A DNA stretch of 64,000 bases from Prochilodus magdalenae (Eukaryota > Chordata > Actinopteri > Characiformes > Prochilodontidae): the NCBI GenBank assembly GCA_024036415.1, contig JAMWET010005007.1, positions 434,001-498,000 of the forward strand, written 5' to 3'. Shown piece by piece: positions 39,501-51,646 of this stretch. Position numbers and translations under genes: made by a program. Positions within the stretch are counted from its first letter, which is position 1. Every line of letters starts with the position of its first letter. The notes under the pieces were generated by a model. It ran no database searches. It saw only the letters and a list, made by a program, of their open reading frames with translations, and was not told the DNA's origin.

Positions 39501-41099
39501 GTTACTTTAACCAGGATGTTTTGTACTCTATCACTCTATCGCTACATTTTATACTATTTATAAGTCATACTTTGTCAACACATTATTATGGTTAGTACTC
39601 ATGCTTTGAAGATAGGCCAAGTATGCACTTCAGAATGCCTGTGTCATCTATTTTTGCTGATCTTGAGAAAACATGTTGAGGTGCAGTAAAAGGAGCTAAT
39701 TCCACAGGAAAAGCAAATATGAGCAGTATGTGCATAAATATCAGTTATATAACTGGTCTTTCTAAAGAAAAAAAGAGTGTTTCATTTGTTTTAAATTCAA
39801 AAAATTTAAAGCAGTAGTTATATCCAACAGCTGTTTTTTTCTGGTGAGATTAATTACTCCTTAATAACATCTTCTTTCAAATAAAGCCCATAGCGTATCT
39901 CACTTATGTGCTCAGATAGGTGTGTTAAAAGTGAAATGATCAGCACTGTTTGTGCATGCGTGCATTTGAAAGGGAACAAATCTACGTGAGCATGTGTGTG
40001 TGTGTCTGAGAGAAGGAGAGAGAGTGAGAGAGAGGAAGAGAGAGATGTCTCTAGCAGCCGCAGTCCTAATCCCAGAGGAGAGGACCTCCTCCTCCATCCC
40101 TGCCATTATTTGATGTAATGAAAGGAGAAAGTGTGTAACAGCGAGATTGTTAATTAATTTAGTCTAACAAGATGAAGATAAATGAAGCCCACTGAAGGTT
40201 GTCTAGGCAAAGGGGGCCCACTTAGCATTCTTTTTCCCCTCCTGGCCTGGCTTAGCCTTACAAAGAAGCATATTTAAAAGAAAAGAAAAAAAAACTTCTG
40301 TTCTCAGACCAGCAATTACATGAAGATGCATATAAAGCTGTGGATTTAAATCATTAACCACATTCACATCACTGATCTCAGTTTTTATTCAGCCTTCATG
40401 CTGGTACGATTAACGACCTAGATTTGAAAGCTTACAGTCTCTTACGTTTTTAATGTGTTGTGATTAAATCGGACTCCAGCACTTTTGGACTTGCCATCGT
40501 TAGTCATGCATGCTCATCATTAATTGATATTATTCTCTATGGTTAGTTATTTTGTTTATTGCCGTCACTCATGTCATTGACTTTTTTCCTCTTGAGAAGT
40601 AAAGGGAAAGATCCTGCAGTATTTGCTTGCCGAGCTGAGTCGATTGCTTATTTCATTTTAAGGTAATCCTGTCCTCATTATGAACCCCGCACTGTAATAG
40701 ATTTTTGGAGATCAGATTTGACTTTTTAACATGAGTGACCCAGGCCAGTGTGAACATAAATGCCCTGATTCTAGATCAGTTTAAAGGTTGCTGACCAAGT
40801 TTCTCCTGGCTCTGTCTCAGGCCCACCTTATCCTCCTGTGCGAAAGATGGGCCTACACGCTTGTAGCCTATTCAGGCCATGAATAGCGGTGGGCTAATGC
40901 GGATCGGTGGTTATTTGAGCGGCGAGAAGGAGAGAAAGAGAGGGAGAGAGGGGGCCTAGAACAAAAAGAGAAAGGGGCATTTTTCCCCCCTTAAAAAGCC
41001 AGACAGTTGTCTTCATCCACACCCCTTTTGAGCAAAGCAGCAGTCTATCAAGGACCTTCTCTGTCAGACAATTCAGTTCGGGCCCCGCATGGCGGAGCA

Positions 41100-41380
41100 G
41101 ACCAATCATCATGGCACCCATTCTCCGCGCCTTTATTTTTCAAGTCGCCAACAATAGGTTGTTGATTGTGTGGACAACACTGGAACAATTACGCTCTCTG
41201 TTGTGGTGGCAGGGCAGCAATCTAATGTCCGCTGCTCGATAATGGCCTCATTCTTGTTATTCTTAGAGCAGGGCCTCAGGAGAAGGAATACTTGCTCCCG
41301 GTACGTCATTATTTTGCAAATTTTCGATTAGCTCATCATGTTGTCTGCACGGCGCGAATCATAGCTAATTAGAAGGAGGG
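41100..41380. promoter_or_regulatory. Candidate enhancer with clustered SOX-type motifs
   Basis: Three ACAAT cores in mixed orientation lie within 39 bases: AACAATAG at 41150-41157, ATTGTG at 41165-41170 and AACAAT at 41184-41189, with a ttgttg between the first two. A ctaattag homeodomain site follows near 41365. SoxD and SoxE proteins bind paired sites of this kind, so autoregulation of sox6 is possible. This is motif reading only. Confidence 0.25.
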
Positions 41381-42499
41381 AGCTTCACCACTGGCTCCAT
41401 CCAGCTCCTGAGTTAAAAGGTAGGCACTTGATGAGCCAATAATATAAAGAAAGGTGGTAAAAAGGGGGATTAGTGCTGTTGCCGTAGTAACTCCAACTTC
41501 CATCTGCGAGGGGAACAATGGACTTGTGTTCGTCCACCACCTTGGCTTGAAAAAAATAGGAGAGTGGGAGAGAACGAGAGGGAGAGAGCTGAAAGGACAA
41601 GACCCTTTTTTAACAACAAAGTGGAATCCTGGCCTAATAGGCTCTTTGCTGGGAGTTGTTGGGCAAGGGCACTGTGGGATAGAGGGAGATGAACAGGTCA
41701 CAACATGATCCAAGGACAGCAAAGGTCGACATCTTCTTTTACAATACCAGTTTGTTTTAGGCCTAGCACTTGTCCACTGCTGTCATGGAACCTGCATCTA
41801 GGTTCCTGTTCACACTCACTGGAAAGAAAGGTAGAGAGAAAGAGAAAAAATAAGAGACAGAAGAAAAGAGGGAGTGATGCAGTTCAGTGAGCAAGAAAAA
41901 AAGATCCACCACATGGCCAAAACCTACTTGTTCCTAACTGACTCTAAATAAACACAAACTAGATTTATGCCAGAGATCTGGAGGAAAAATAACTCCTCCA
42001 ATTAGAAGGAGCTGTCAGATGCTGTTTGGACAGGCTCCAGTCTTTTCCATCGCTGCTCCCTGAACTGGAGATGAGAGGAGAGGGAAAGAAGTGGGGGTGG
42101 GTTTCCATGCTTCGTCTTTCGTTTCTGGCAACTTCTGCTCCAACACCGTTAACCAGGAGTGCAGCGGATTCGCCCGCCTGCATACATACCCCAAACTCCT
42201 TCCTTTTATCTGCGGCGTCCAACACAAACAGGTACGCGTCCACAACCAATATTATTCCAGAGTCTGGCATTTTGTGTTAGTTTAGCATTTTATCTGGCAG
42301 AATATGAATGTAATCATATCATGGTTGATAAAACAACAAACCGAGGGTCGCTTATAATGAGGGATAACTCAAATTCAACAGTGAAAAGTCAAGAGGGTTC
42401 TGGTGACAGGCTGATTCCCCAAAGTTTTCACTAAGTGTTTGTTCTGGCACGGGTTTAGTTAGTAATCTCATGCTTGTTTCTTCCAAATGCCCCAACGCC

Positions 42500-42720
42500 T
42501 TTCAGAAAACATTGTTCACGTGCAAATGGACCAGAAGCCATTATCGTTCGTTGTCATGGACAATATGTTCATGATGTACAGTCTCGGCTTGTGCATGGCT
42601 CTCCTCACCTTTTATATCCCCTATTACAACTGGAATATGTCTGTTCACATTAAGCTAATTTATGGTGCGGGCCACTGTAACGGCAGCTCGGGTTAATGAA
42701 TTTGGCATCACTAATTATCG
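42500..42720. promoter_or_regulatory. Candidate enhancer block (SOX, E-box and homeodomain motifs)
   Basis: ATTGT (42511-42515) is followed at once by CACGTG (42517-42522) running into tgcaaat; a second inverted ACAAT lies at 42560-42564, and taattatcg and taagctaattta sites follow. The block is unique, non-repetitive sequence and is not coding. Confidence 0.22.
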
Positions 42721-43934
42721 CTAAGTATGAGATCCAGCAGATGGGAGAGATTGTAAAGCAGACCACTCTACATGAAGCTGGCAGGGAGAGGAGTGTGAGA
42801 GAGATAAGCGATCCATCTTCATCGTCAGCTTTATCTTCGAGTTAATCTTTGGGCCATCGGACACGGTGCTGCAGCATGTTTTGTCAGGGACGGACTTCTC
42901 CAGAACATCAGGCCACTGTCCTCAAAAAGCCGGCAAATTCCTTCTTCAGCTGCAGATTTGCATGGAGTTTGGAGATTTTTGATAAGATTATCTATAATTT
43001 GATAGAGGGATGTTAGGAGAGTTGGTTAAGCAAACATAATAGCAGGCCTCTGTGACTGAGGGCAGACACAGGTGCTAGGAAAAGTCCACAAAGGACCTTT
43101 TTTCCCCTATTTTGTGCAATATGCATTTTTCACATAGAATACATCAAGAATTTTTTATCATTAAATTTAACCTCTCATATTTTCCTTAATTAGAAGCTGA
43201 ACTTCTCATAAAACCAGCCTATAAATAGCACAAACAGGTCGCTGAAGTTAACTGAGGACTTGTCACATCTATACACTATGTGGAATGTCAGTGCTTGACG
43301 TGGAAAAAAAATGCCATTAACACAATATCTACCATTCACCCAGCGATTTCTGGAAAACAAGGATCAAGTCAATATGACTAAGGGTCATTGGGGTCAAATG
43401 AGCTATTGGCAAACATATGAAAATGAAGTCTGATTCTTATTCCAAAGCAAGCCTGTGCTGTCAAATACTCTCTGGAGTATCTCTGCTATTTTAGAAAGAG
43501 AAGAAGCAGATTCCCCAACTACAACATGCAGTGGAGTTCTGCAAAGTGTACACTACATGCCTTGGTCCAAAAGCAGGGGTAGACCCATGGAACAGCCATG
43601 GGCAGCTGTCTCTGTTGAAGTTCCTCAGTACTGTATTAGATTCAAGACACTATGAAGGCATCAAAATTTTGAACTGCTGAGCAATGGCTGACTCATGGGT
43701 CTTTGAGCTTGTCTTCCAGCTGTTTTGTTATTCTCTTTCTCTCTTCTTCTCTCTCTCCATCCATCAGTATCTTTTGTGGGTCTCTTTCTCTCTCGCTCCC
43801 ACTTGCAGTCTTGCATGCTGTCAAGCCAAAAGTGTTTTTTCCCTCTGTCTTGCCACAGCCACACAAGCCTTTCAATTTAGATTTCAATTATCATGTTAGT
43901 TTTGTGATTAGACTCGTGTCCTCCAGGAATCAGA

Positions 43935-43972
<38 letters not shown>

Positions 43973-43990
43973 GTCTCTCTCTCTCTCTCA
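43935..43990 (+). repeat. (CT)n microsatellite
   Basis: CT array with interruptions ttt and tgt; short CT-rich stretches also precede it at 43735-43800. Confidence 0.95.
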
Positions 43991-46900
43991 CATATTGACT
44001 CTCTTCCTCTCCGCAATCAGATAGGATCTGATGAATTGCGTATGTAATTACGGAAGTTATTGAATATGCAGATCGCTGATGACTGTGGGTGTAGCTGTTC
44101 ATAGTGCATTAACTCTGACTGTAGGAAAACGAGAGGCTCGCTTAAGACCCACTCAAGTAAAGAGAGAGAGAGGGGCCAGTGGACGTCATTAGCCTGAGAT
44201 AATGGTGCGCTCAAAAAGGGGGAAACTCAATTAAGACTTGCACAGTCTCATTATGATTGGCCTTGTTTCGCTCTGTGTTTGTGTATGTGTGTGGAGGGAC
44301 AGGCCTCGCTGCAGCTGCCACTCTCAGTCTCTGGCCAAAGCTTTCGCTGGAGCGTTTTTGAAGGCGCTGCCCACACTGACCAGTGCATTTCGGGCAGTTA
44401 GTGGAAGCTCTGTATGCTGGCAGAGTTGCTGGGTGTTTATGGATTACTCAACATGAGGTATTTTCCCCCAACGCTCGTGACCACCATCCTCACGGGGCCC
44501 GTGTTGTGACGTACAAGAAAAGGAGACAGAGAAGGAGAGCTGGAGGAGAGAAAGAAAGAGAAAAAGTAGAATGTAATAGGAAATTTTGACCACAGAGCTT
44601 AATGTGACTGCTATAGCCCAGCACAGTCCACGCTAAAGCTAAACGCAATGGTCTAGTGTGTAATGACTGCTCATCTTCACACACATGCAAGGTACCCCTT
44701 CTGTTTATGTCCTGTGCAGTTAAGGAGACCAGAGGCTTTAAAGACCCCCAGCCCCACCCCCCCTCCCCACACACAATCACACCCTGCACTTGACTCTTAA
44801 GCTCATAACATGACAGACATGATTACTGAGGGAGCCAGACAGAAAAGGAGAGGCAGTTGTGAAAATGATTAAAGCAATGATCTCTCTTGTCTCGATAAAG
44901 CCTCCCTCTCAGAGTAAAGGGTCCGACAAAGTACAGGTGTTGGATTACCTGGGCTGTCACTCACAGACTTCATGGATTCTGCCCTTGTTTTTGCTCAAAT
45001 GCGTTTGCTTATTTACTTTCCCTCTGCATTCTTCATAGAAATTACATTCGCCAACATGAGTTATAGTAAGTTACAGCTTTTTTACCGTAACTCTACAGCA
45101 TCTTTTTTAAAGCTGAGACAATTAAAGGGTATAACTTCAATTGTAAATCTGTTGTAATGTTTGCTTAGTTATTTGTATTTATATTCAGTTTAGAATACAT
45201 GTAACTGATATCACATGACCCACTTATTCAAGCAGTGTTGTAATATTTCAAGCTCATCCTCTTGTTTTACCCCTCTGGTTTCCTGCTTGTATCAGCCTGA
45301 TTTAGGTAATGAATATCATATTGGTGGTGTCTGTATTGCTTTCAATTGAAGCCAAGGGCCAAAAAAGTTTTTTAAATCAGTGTTAGGATCTCCTGTAGTG
45401 TTTAATTAAGGATTTACTTAGAGAGAAGCCCTATGTATTTTTAGCAACAAGCATGGAGCAGCCATTTATAGCCCACAGCCCTGTTCCTGGACTGCCCTGG
45501 CTCTGACGTGTGCACAGGGAATTTAGAAACATCCGAAGACCCTAACACACTCTTATTTCTCACGCACACAATCGTGCATGCACACACTCTGGGAATCTTG
45601 ACTCCCTGGAGTGACCCACACATCAGAAAAGCTCTTTAAATGCATGATGCTTGTAAGCCTCAAGCAGCGGCACATCACCCTTAGAACACAGACCCACACG
45701 CTCTCGCTCACAAAACGGAACCCCCCGAATGGATTATTATATATAATACAGCGGACTGCATCTTGTTTATTTATCACATCTGGCTCCTGGCGTGCCTGTT
45801 TTCTGACTCGCACACCCCTCACACACTTTGCATTGTATCTGCCTAAATGACTTGCTGTTAAATATTTACCCTTAAACTGTCTCCATTTGCTAGCACCAGA
45901 ACGCAACTGAGCCAGCATCTGTCGGCATTATGCTTTCATATCGCTGCATAAAACGCGTTGTTTGTCGCCTTTAAAACGCAGCACCTTCATGAATAATACA
46001 GTGCTTGGTTTCAAGCGGAAACACTTAGAAGTTTGCTTCATAAAAGATAAATTTGGAAGTTTGTTTTCACTCCAGAATGACAGGGAGGACAGTTAGGCAG
46101 CACAAAGTCAGTAAATGAAATGAGCTCATCAAGAGTGCTGATGAAATTTTTACTAAATGTTTCAAAAGAAAAAAAAAGCAAGCGCCGCTCTTGACTTTAC
46201 AACGGCTGTAAGAGTTATTGAGTCAGGGTTAGGTCTACCACTAGGTTTACGGCATTAAACCTTTAATAAGCTATCGGCATCCTTTATGTATGGAAAATTC
46301 AGGCCTAGCATGGATTTCAGATGCATTTCAAAAGATGGTGTAAGAAGCAACCTTCTCCAAGTTTTTAGGCAGGTGAGCGCTGAATAACTAGCATATATTA
46401 ACTTGTGACCCTCTGTGTTTAAGTGAGACCTGGGCTGGTGGTGGGCCCGTTTCTGTGGCTGTGCCAGGCCTGGCTTGTAGTAGTTAAGACTCTGTGAGCA
46501 GCTTTAACTACTTGGACCCCTGGCCACTGTTCGGCTGCTTCATGTATATTATTAGGTTAATAGGATTGCACTTGTTTACACCAACTCCTGGCTTAATGTG
46601 CGGTCAAAGAAGAAGCTTAAACTTGTGTAATTGGCCTATTAAAAGTGCTTTAGCTGCATTGTACTGGATGTTTAAAAACACACAAACACACACACACTGA
46701 GGTGCCCTCTGACAGAGGACAGCGTGTGGTGGGCATGGGCTGGCTGCGTGGTCGCTATGTTTTTTAGCTCGCTGATAACACACGTATTGCGAAAGGCGAC
46801 CTTTGTCAGCGTTTGGCTATTGTTTGCAGATTACTTGCACACTCCACAGGCTGTGAAAGACACATCTGCTGCCTTGTGCAGGGACAGTGAGAGGGAGAGG

Positions 46901-48207
46901 TGAAGCAAGGGCTAGAGGGATGGAGAGAAAAAGGAGAGGAGGGAAGTGCGATTGTGGGAGGGCTCCAGCGCTGCCCCAGTCCCTATCCGCTTATCAAATA
47001 TTTGTCTGGCCTTCACTAGCTATTTACCTTCTCTGTGTTTGCTTTGCTTATTTAAGCCTCTCTGAGCTAGACAGACACAATGTTACCAAAGGCTAGATTT
47101 GATAGGCTCCCTTTAATGTATTATTCACTACTAGGGATTGAGATGGTGTCATTTCCTCAGAGAAAGTTCATTGTACTGTTTTTTTTCTTTCTCTTTTACA
47201 GTACATATTTTTGTACGTTTTTGTTTTTTTGGGCTTGCGTTTTCTTTTGTCTTACACCCTTACAAGTCTAGAGCAACTATTGTAATTTTGCTATACAAAT
47301 AATTATGTGATGAATGACATAGTTGCATTAGGAATTATGGTATAGTAAAGTAAAATATAGTCAATTAACATTCTGCATCGTCAGATTGTAGTCTGACTTT
47401 TTTATTTGTTTGACAACAAATGACAATGACAATCATGTGCCAGAAGCGAATAGGGTATAAGATGTAACGCGTATCGTAATCTTTTTGACAGTTTGCTCAA
47501 TAATAACTGCTATTAAGTCATTAAAAGCATCTCATCCTCTACTGATGAACTCAAATGATGTATTGATTGAAAGTTTAAAAATCTGCACTTTTAAAAAAAT
47601 GACCTGTTTTGCTTCTTACCGATGGTTATGGCAATATGTAAGGGTTAACCACGTGAACCCGATAAACCCAGTACTAGCCCCCAAAATAAGAACCCTCTTA
47701 TTTATGTTTGCTGCATGCATGTCCTTGCTGGCATTTCTGTGCCTGGGGATTTCTGTATGCTACAGTGTTTTCTATCACTGTATAAAACATGCGCGAGTCT
47801 TTCTTTCTTGTTGCACCACTTTTCTTTATGACTAAATGATATTTTAGTGACACAAACTGAATAAACATCAATTGATAGATTCTGTTCCTTACTTATGAAA
47901 CAAGTGCTAGAACAGCTTTCAGAAATCACAGCATTAACAGTGAACAGTGTTCAAAACATGTCAGCCTTACTTTACTTACATTACTTAACAATCTAATTTT
48001 TATTTATTGAGCATGAATGCTGTAAATCATTTAAAGCTTTTAGTCATTTTTGTGGAGAGTGTGCCATCTGACAAACTAATATGGTGTTAAGCTGTGCCTC
48101 CTATATAAGCCTGATGCAAAGCATATATTTATTTCATATGTTTTTAGATTGATCCAGTAGTAGTGATGATGTGCACAGTCAGTCTTGAGTACATCCAACC
48201 AACCATG

Positions 48208-48260
48208 ATATATATATATATATATATATATACTCCAACACACACACATACACACACACA
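48208..48260 (+). repeat. (TA)n then (CA)n microsatellite
   Basis: TA units at 48208-48232 are followed by CA units at 48239-48260. Confidence 0.9.
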
Positions 48261-48339
48261 AAGGGCCTCTTTGTGCTCTTTGTGCTCTTGGCAGAGTGAG
48301 GAAGATGAGGGGAGTGTGGTTGAGATTACCCGATCATTT

Positions 48340-48565
48340 CATATTGGGCCCGGACGAGACCCCAAACTGAGTGCCGGCTGCATGGAGCAGGAGGCTGCGG
48401 TGGCGGGGAACCACAACAGAGGCTGCAGCCGTCTTGCGCGCGGAACCAGAGCACCGTGGCCAGCAGCCAGAGACAGATACGCACCACCCCTGTCACACAC
48501 TCGCGGTTTTTTAAAAGAAAGCAATTTAGTTAATGATTTCATTCCGAAAGCTTGTCATGACGCAT
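48340..48565 (+). promoter_or_regulatory. CpG-rich intronic patch (possible minor promoter)
   Basis: Contains gggcccggacgag, gcggtggcgggg, cttgcgcgcgg and gacgcatgcg clusters in AT-rich surroundings. It lies about 300 bases before the exon-like segment 48836-48892. An ORF crossing it has no recognisable similarity. Confidence 0.2.
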
Positions 48566-48835
48566 GCGTCTGCCTCTGCCAGGAAAAGAAGTGGGGAAAA
48601 AAAAAAGAAATGGGAAAGAAAAGAAAGAAGGGAAGAAAAAATAGTCACAGACAAACGTGTTAGTCAACATGACTACTTCTGACGACTAACTGCTTGTGGC
48701 TGCAGCTGAGCTCAAGTTACCTAGCAGAGAGCAGTGCGTTTGCATAGCCGCTTCCATTGGCACAGGAATCCATTCACTAACCATATAGGGTTTGTTCATC
48801 TGAAGACTGCAGTCTCAGTGATGTTTTTTTCCCAG

Positions 48836-48892
48836 TTTGTTTTGAGCATATTTAAGAAGCTACTGTGCTGTTTCATCTTGCAATGGAGCGGG
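48836..48892 (+). other. Candidate intronic exon (57 nt) downstream of a CpG-rich patch
   Basis: Acceptor atgtttttttcccag (AG at 48834-48835) and donor gagcgg|ggtgag, read as GT at 48893, enclose 57 nt. The segment ends ATG GAG CGG, an open frame running into the donor. Joined to the sox6 coding exon this frame would be out of register with MSSKQ, so it would act as an upstream ORF. A CpG-rich stretch lies about 300 bases upstream. Confidence 0.22.
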
Positions 48893-50912
48893 GTGAGTTA
48901 GCAGAGGCAAAAAAGCGAGTGGTCAGATACTTGGTTAAATGGTGAGCGGGCGAGACATTTTCTGTATCAGTCAGCGGATCATTCAGTAATGTGCCTGTTC
49001 TCCGTACTGGAGCGGAATGTTTTTTTTCCCCTGTTCAACCATGTCTGTCAGTTTCTGGTTTTATTAGACCTATATGTTTCACTGTGTTTCACTTTTCATA
49101 GCTTTTTTCTTTGGATACTGCTCTGTGAGCTGGCCCCCATTTTAGCATTGCTAAAACGCAGGCCCTGTCCATGGCTTTGCTGAAGCAGATTTTAGGGCAA
49201 TTACACAGATCAATGATAGAACTCCTGCTTTTCGCAAAAGCCTTCCCGCTTTTTTGTGTAGCCTGTCAATCTTGTAGCTAACTTCTAACCACCTCCAAAC
49301 AGGCCAGGGTGCCGAACGTGTTCGTTTAGTTGGGCGTTTTTTATTCAGCCCTCCTGTCTGACCTGTCACCCTGGCCACACGCCGCTGCCCATGCTCTCCA
49401 TTCAACAAGGGCCCCTGAATTGGTTTCCGTGCCTTAAGTCAGCAATCAATGTCAGTTTCCCCCAAAATAATAAGGCTTAATCATAAATCGCCGAGGTGTG
49501 GCCTGACTGACCCTGCAATTCATCAGGCTTCTTAACATGGCCTCATCTGGGTGGAGCAAATGAACTACCCCTGTTTTGATTTTCCGATTGACGTGTCACA
49601 TGAAATGTGGGTTCTCCCGCGCCCATCCCCCGTCTTTTTCCCCATCTTTCCTCATCCTCTGTTCTTCTCCTCCTCCTCTGTACCTTATGTCATAGAAAAA
49701 GTCCCTGCTGGACTACAGTTATTCTACTGTCCTTCATGGGTGTACCCAGTCACCCTGACGAGAGAAACTCAGCAGAGGCAAACGGGAGAAAAAAGAGGGG
49801 AAAAAAAAGAAAAGAAGACAAATCAAACAGAACAAACGCGCTGACAAAAAGTACCCAGAGAAGAATTAGGAATGAGGCTAGTGGTGACTAATGAGCGGTT
49901 GTCCATCTCAAAACCCCCAAAATAGAGCAGCTTAATCAAAGCAGCACTGAAGGTAATTTCCTCAATTTTCCTCCCCCCACTGAAATCTCATTTATGAGAT
50001 GAGAATGGAAGGGAACAAAACTGCTTTTCTTTGCATTAGACGCTGCAAATTTTCCAATTTGGGTGAGCAGACTGGCGAGAAGGCCTCCTATTTTTGGAAG
50101 AGAAAAGAATTAGTGGGGATAGTTGCTGGAGAAAGCCGGCCAGTGTATGCCGGCATTCCAGATGTCCGAACAGCAGTTGTACCAGCCCAAGTGTTTTTTT
50201 TTCTTCTTCTTCTTTCTTTCTTTTTTTGGCCAGTGACTGCCAATGATGACCTCATGAGGTCCAGGATGAAGACTGTAGACGCACACTTCTTGCTGCTGCT
50301 GGCTTGAAGAACCGTACTCTTTTCATAGCACCATTCATTTTGTCCAATTCCCCTAGCGTTCCTGTCGCCGCAAAATTACTCCCTCATAATTAGCCATTGT
50401 TCCTGCATTTTTTGGGCCATTCCTTCTAATTTGTCCCCACTATCTCTCATTTCTATCAGGGTCCTGTTTTCTTTTTCCTCTGTTCTGCTTTTTCTCCCCA
50501 CTTCTGTCCTCTGTAAGCTTATTGTGTCTCATTTAAAACAGACTCGGAATCTCGGAACCCCCCCCCCGTCTGACCCTGAAATACCACCAATGTTCTTTTA
50601 CCCCTAAACCCACCCCCCTGAAAAAAAATAAAAATAACAAAATAAATTACTCCACCCACCCTGACAGCAGACCGTGGGAGATTTTATACATGACTACTTG
50701 AAACACAGTCTTGTTGCAGTGAAGTACAGCACATTGAAGAAAACTATATAAATGACAGAAAAGACCTGTCCCTGAATACTGCTTTGTTTACTGTTTTTCC
50801 AAAAAGGGGCCCAGACTATATTTCATCTGTCAGAGTTGCTTTTCTGTCCACTAACAATGCTTGATTGTTTCCCCAAAAAAGGAAAACGTGTGAGTGTGTG
50901 TGTGTATGACAA

Positions 50913-50920
50913 AGAGAGGG

Positions 50921-50966
<46 letters not shown>
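50913..50966 (+). repeat. (GA)n microsatellite
   Basis: GA array ending gaaagagaattc, about 270 bases upstream of the candidate downstream promoter. Confidence 0.95.
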
Positions 50967-50968
<2 letters not shown>

Positions 50969-51232
50969 TCAGGTTCCACAGACAGGAGAATTCTGTATTA
51001 TATTTTCCTGCCAAATTCCAAACTCTGTTTTCCTTCCCCTGTGCTCACAAAGGGCTCATAACTTACTGTCAACTGCGAGGCAAACCACAAAGCTCCAGTG
51101 TTGCTCAGCTAATAGGCTGTGCTGCTTGATGGCTTTGACTGGCTGTAAAGTTTGCTTAACTGCAGTGGCAGTGACAGAAAGCACTTTGGGAACTGCGTCC
51201 CCCAGAAGGCCCTGACTTCTACTGCTTGCTCC

Positions 51233-51330
51233 GAGAGAAAGAGACATAGAGCGAGAGACAGAAAGAGAGAGAGAGCTAGAGAGAGCGAGAGAGAGAGAGA
51301 AAGCGCAAGTGAAGAAAGAGAGAGAGAGTA
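51233..51330 (+). repeat. Imperfect (GA)n purine tract at the downstream promoter
   Basis: GA-rich tract interrupted by cata, gcga and ctag, then gaagtgaag; it mirrors the tract at 4975-5066. Confidence 0.9.
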
Positions 51331-51569
51331 GAAAAAAAAGAAAAACAACAAGCAGCCTTTCTTGTCTCTGAATCTCCTCCGGCAGGGCGCGAGAGAGAGA
51401 GCGTGTGTGTGAGCGGCAGAGCTTAGCGGCCGCTCTGCTGAGTGCACGGTTCAGCGTGTGTGTGTTTGCTCTGCTTTCCTTGAATGTGTGCTGAGAGAGC
51501 GCTCCGCTGGCCTGGGACACTGGAGTGTGTGGTGGTGGGGGGGGCACTTTTCGGATTTGAGGAGTTATA

Positions 51570-51646
51570 ATGCCATCCAGTGCTGAAGTGGTGACCGGAA
51601 GACAGCAGAGAAGGCCAGTTGCCGAGCAAGTAGAGGAGGACAGTCT
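51570..51646 (+). CDS. sox6: Possible alternative N-terminal coding segment of sox6 (in-frame extension)
   Basis: The ATG at 51570 has A at -3 and is preceded in frame by a TGA 12 bases upstream. It opens 25 codons plus two bases, beginning MPSSAEVVTG and ending EQVEEDS, before the gtgagt donor. Splicing to 57949 gives Leu-Arg-Ile and then the canonical Met; splicing to 57952 gives Leu-Ile and then Met. Both are in frame. Without splicing the frame stops at once on a TGA that overlaps the donor. The peptide is polar, rich in E, Q and R, with no recognised domain. The paralogue SOX5 also has a form with a short peptide ahead of its MSSK start. Whether this segment is translated is inference; the frame has a one-in-three chance of matching by accident. 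Confidence 0.35.

Larger units (their letters stand above)
25921..51179 (+). other. Large intron, no gene recognised
   Basis: About 25 kb without recognisable protein on either strand. Contents: several microsatellites, one palindromic MITE (36.1-36.6 kb), a weak hAT-like terminus near 28.15 kb, AT-rich motif-dense blocks (28.4-29.1, 31.5-31.9, 39.2-39.5, 40.1-41.4 and 42.5-43.0 kb) that look like enhancer candidates, and a CpG patch near 48.4 kb followed by an exon-like segment. Confidence 0.5.
51180..51646 (+). promoter_or_regulatory. sox6: Candidate downstream sox6 promoter and alternative first exon
   Basis: A purine GA tract (51233-51330) is followed by a CpG-bearing stretch (gcagggcgcgagag, gagcggcagag, cttagcggccgctctg, gagagcgctccgctgg) and then a non-repetitive segment ending in donor gtct|gtgagt (GT at 51647). 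No acceptor-like pyrimidine tract precedes it, so it looks like a first exon rather than an internal one. It is about 6.3 kb from the first coding exon, a position typical of an internal alternative promoter. The exon holds an ATG frame compatible with the sox6 start (listed separately). The transcription start is not defined by any TATA box I can see. Confidence 0.45.

Noticed and set aside
48163..48663. 166-codon ORF spanning TA/CA repeats and a CpG patch
   Set aside because: Begins in microsatellite and ends in Lys-rich low complexity; no similarity recognised.
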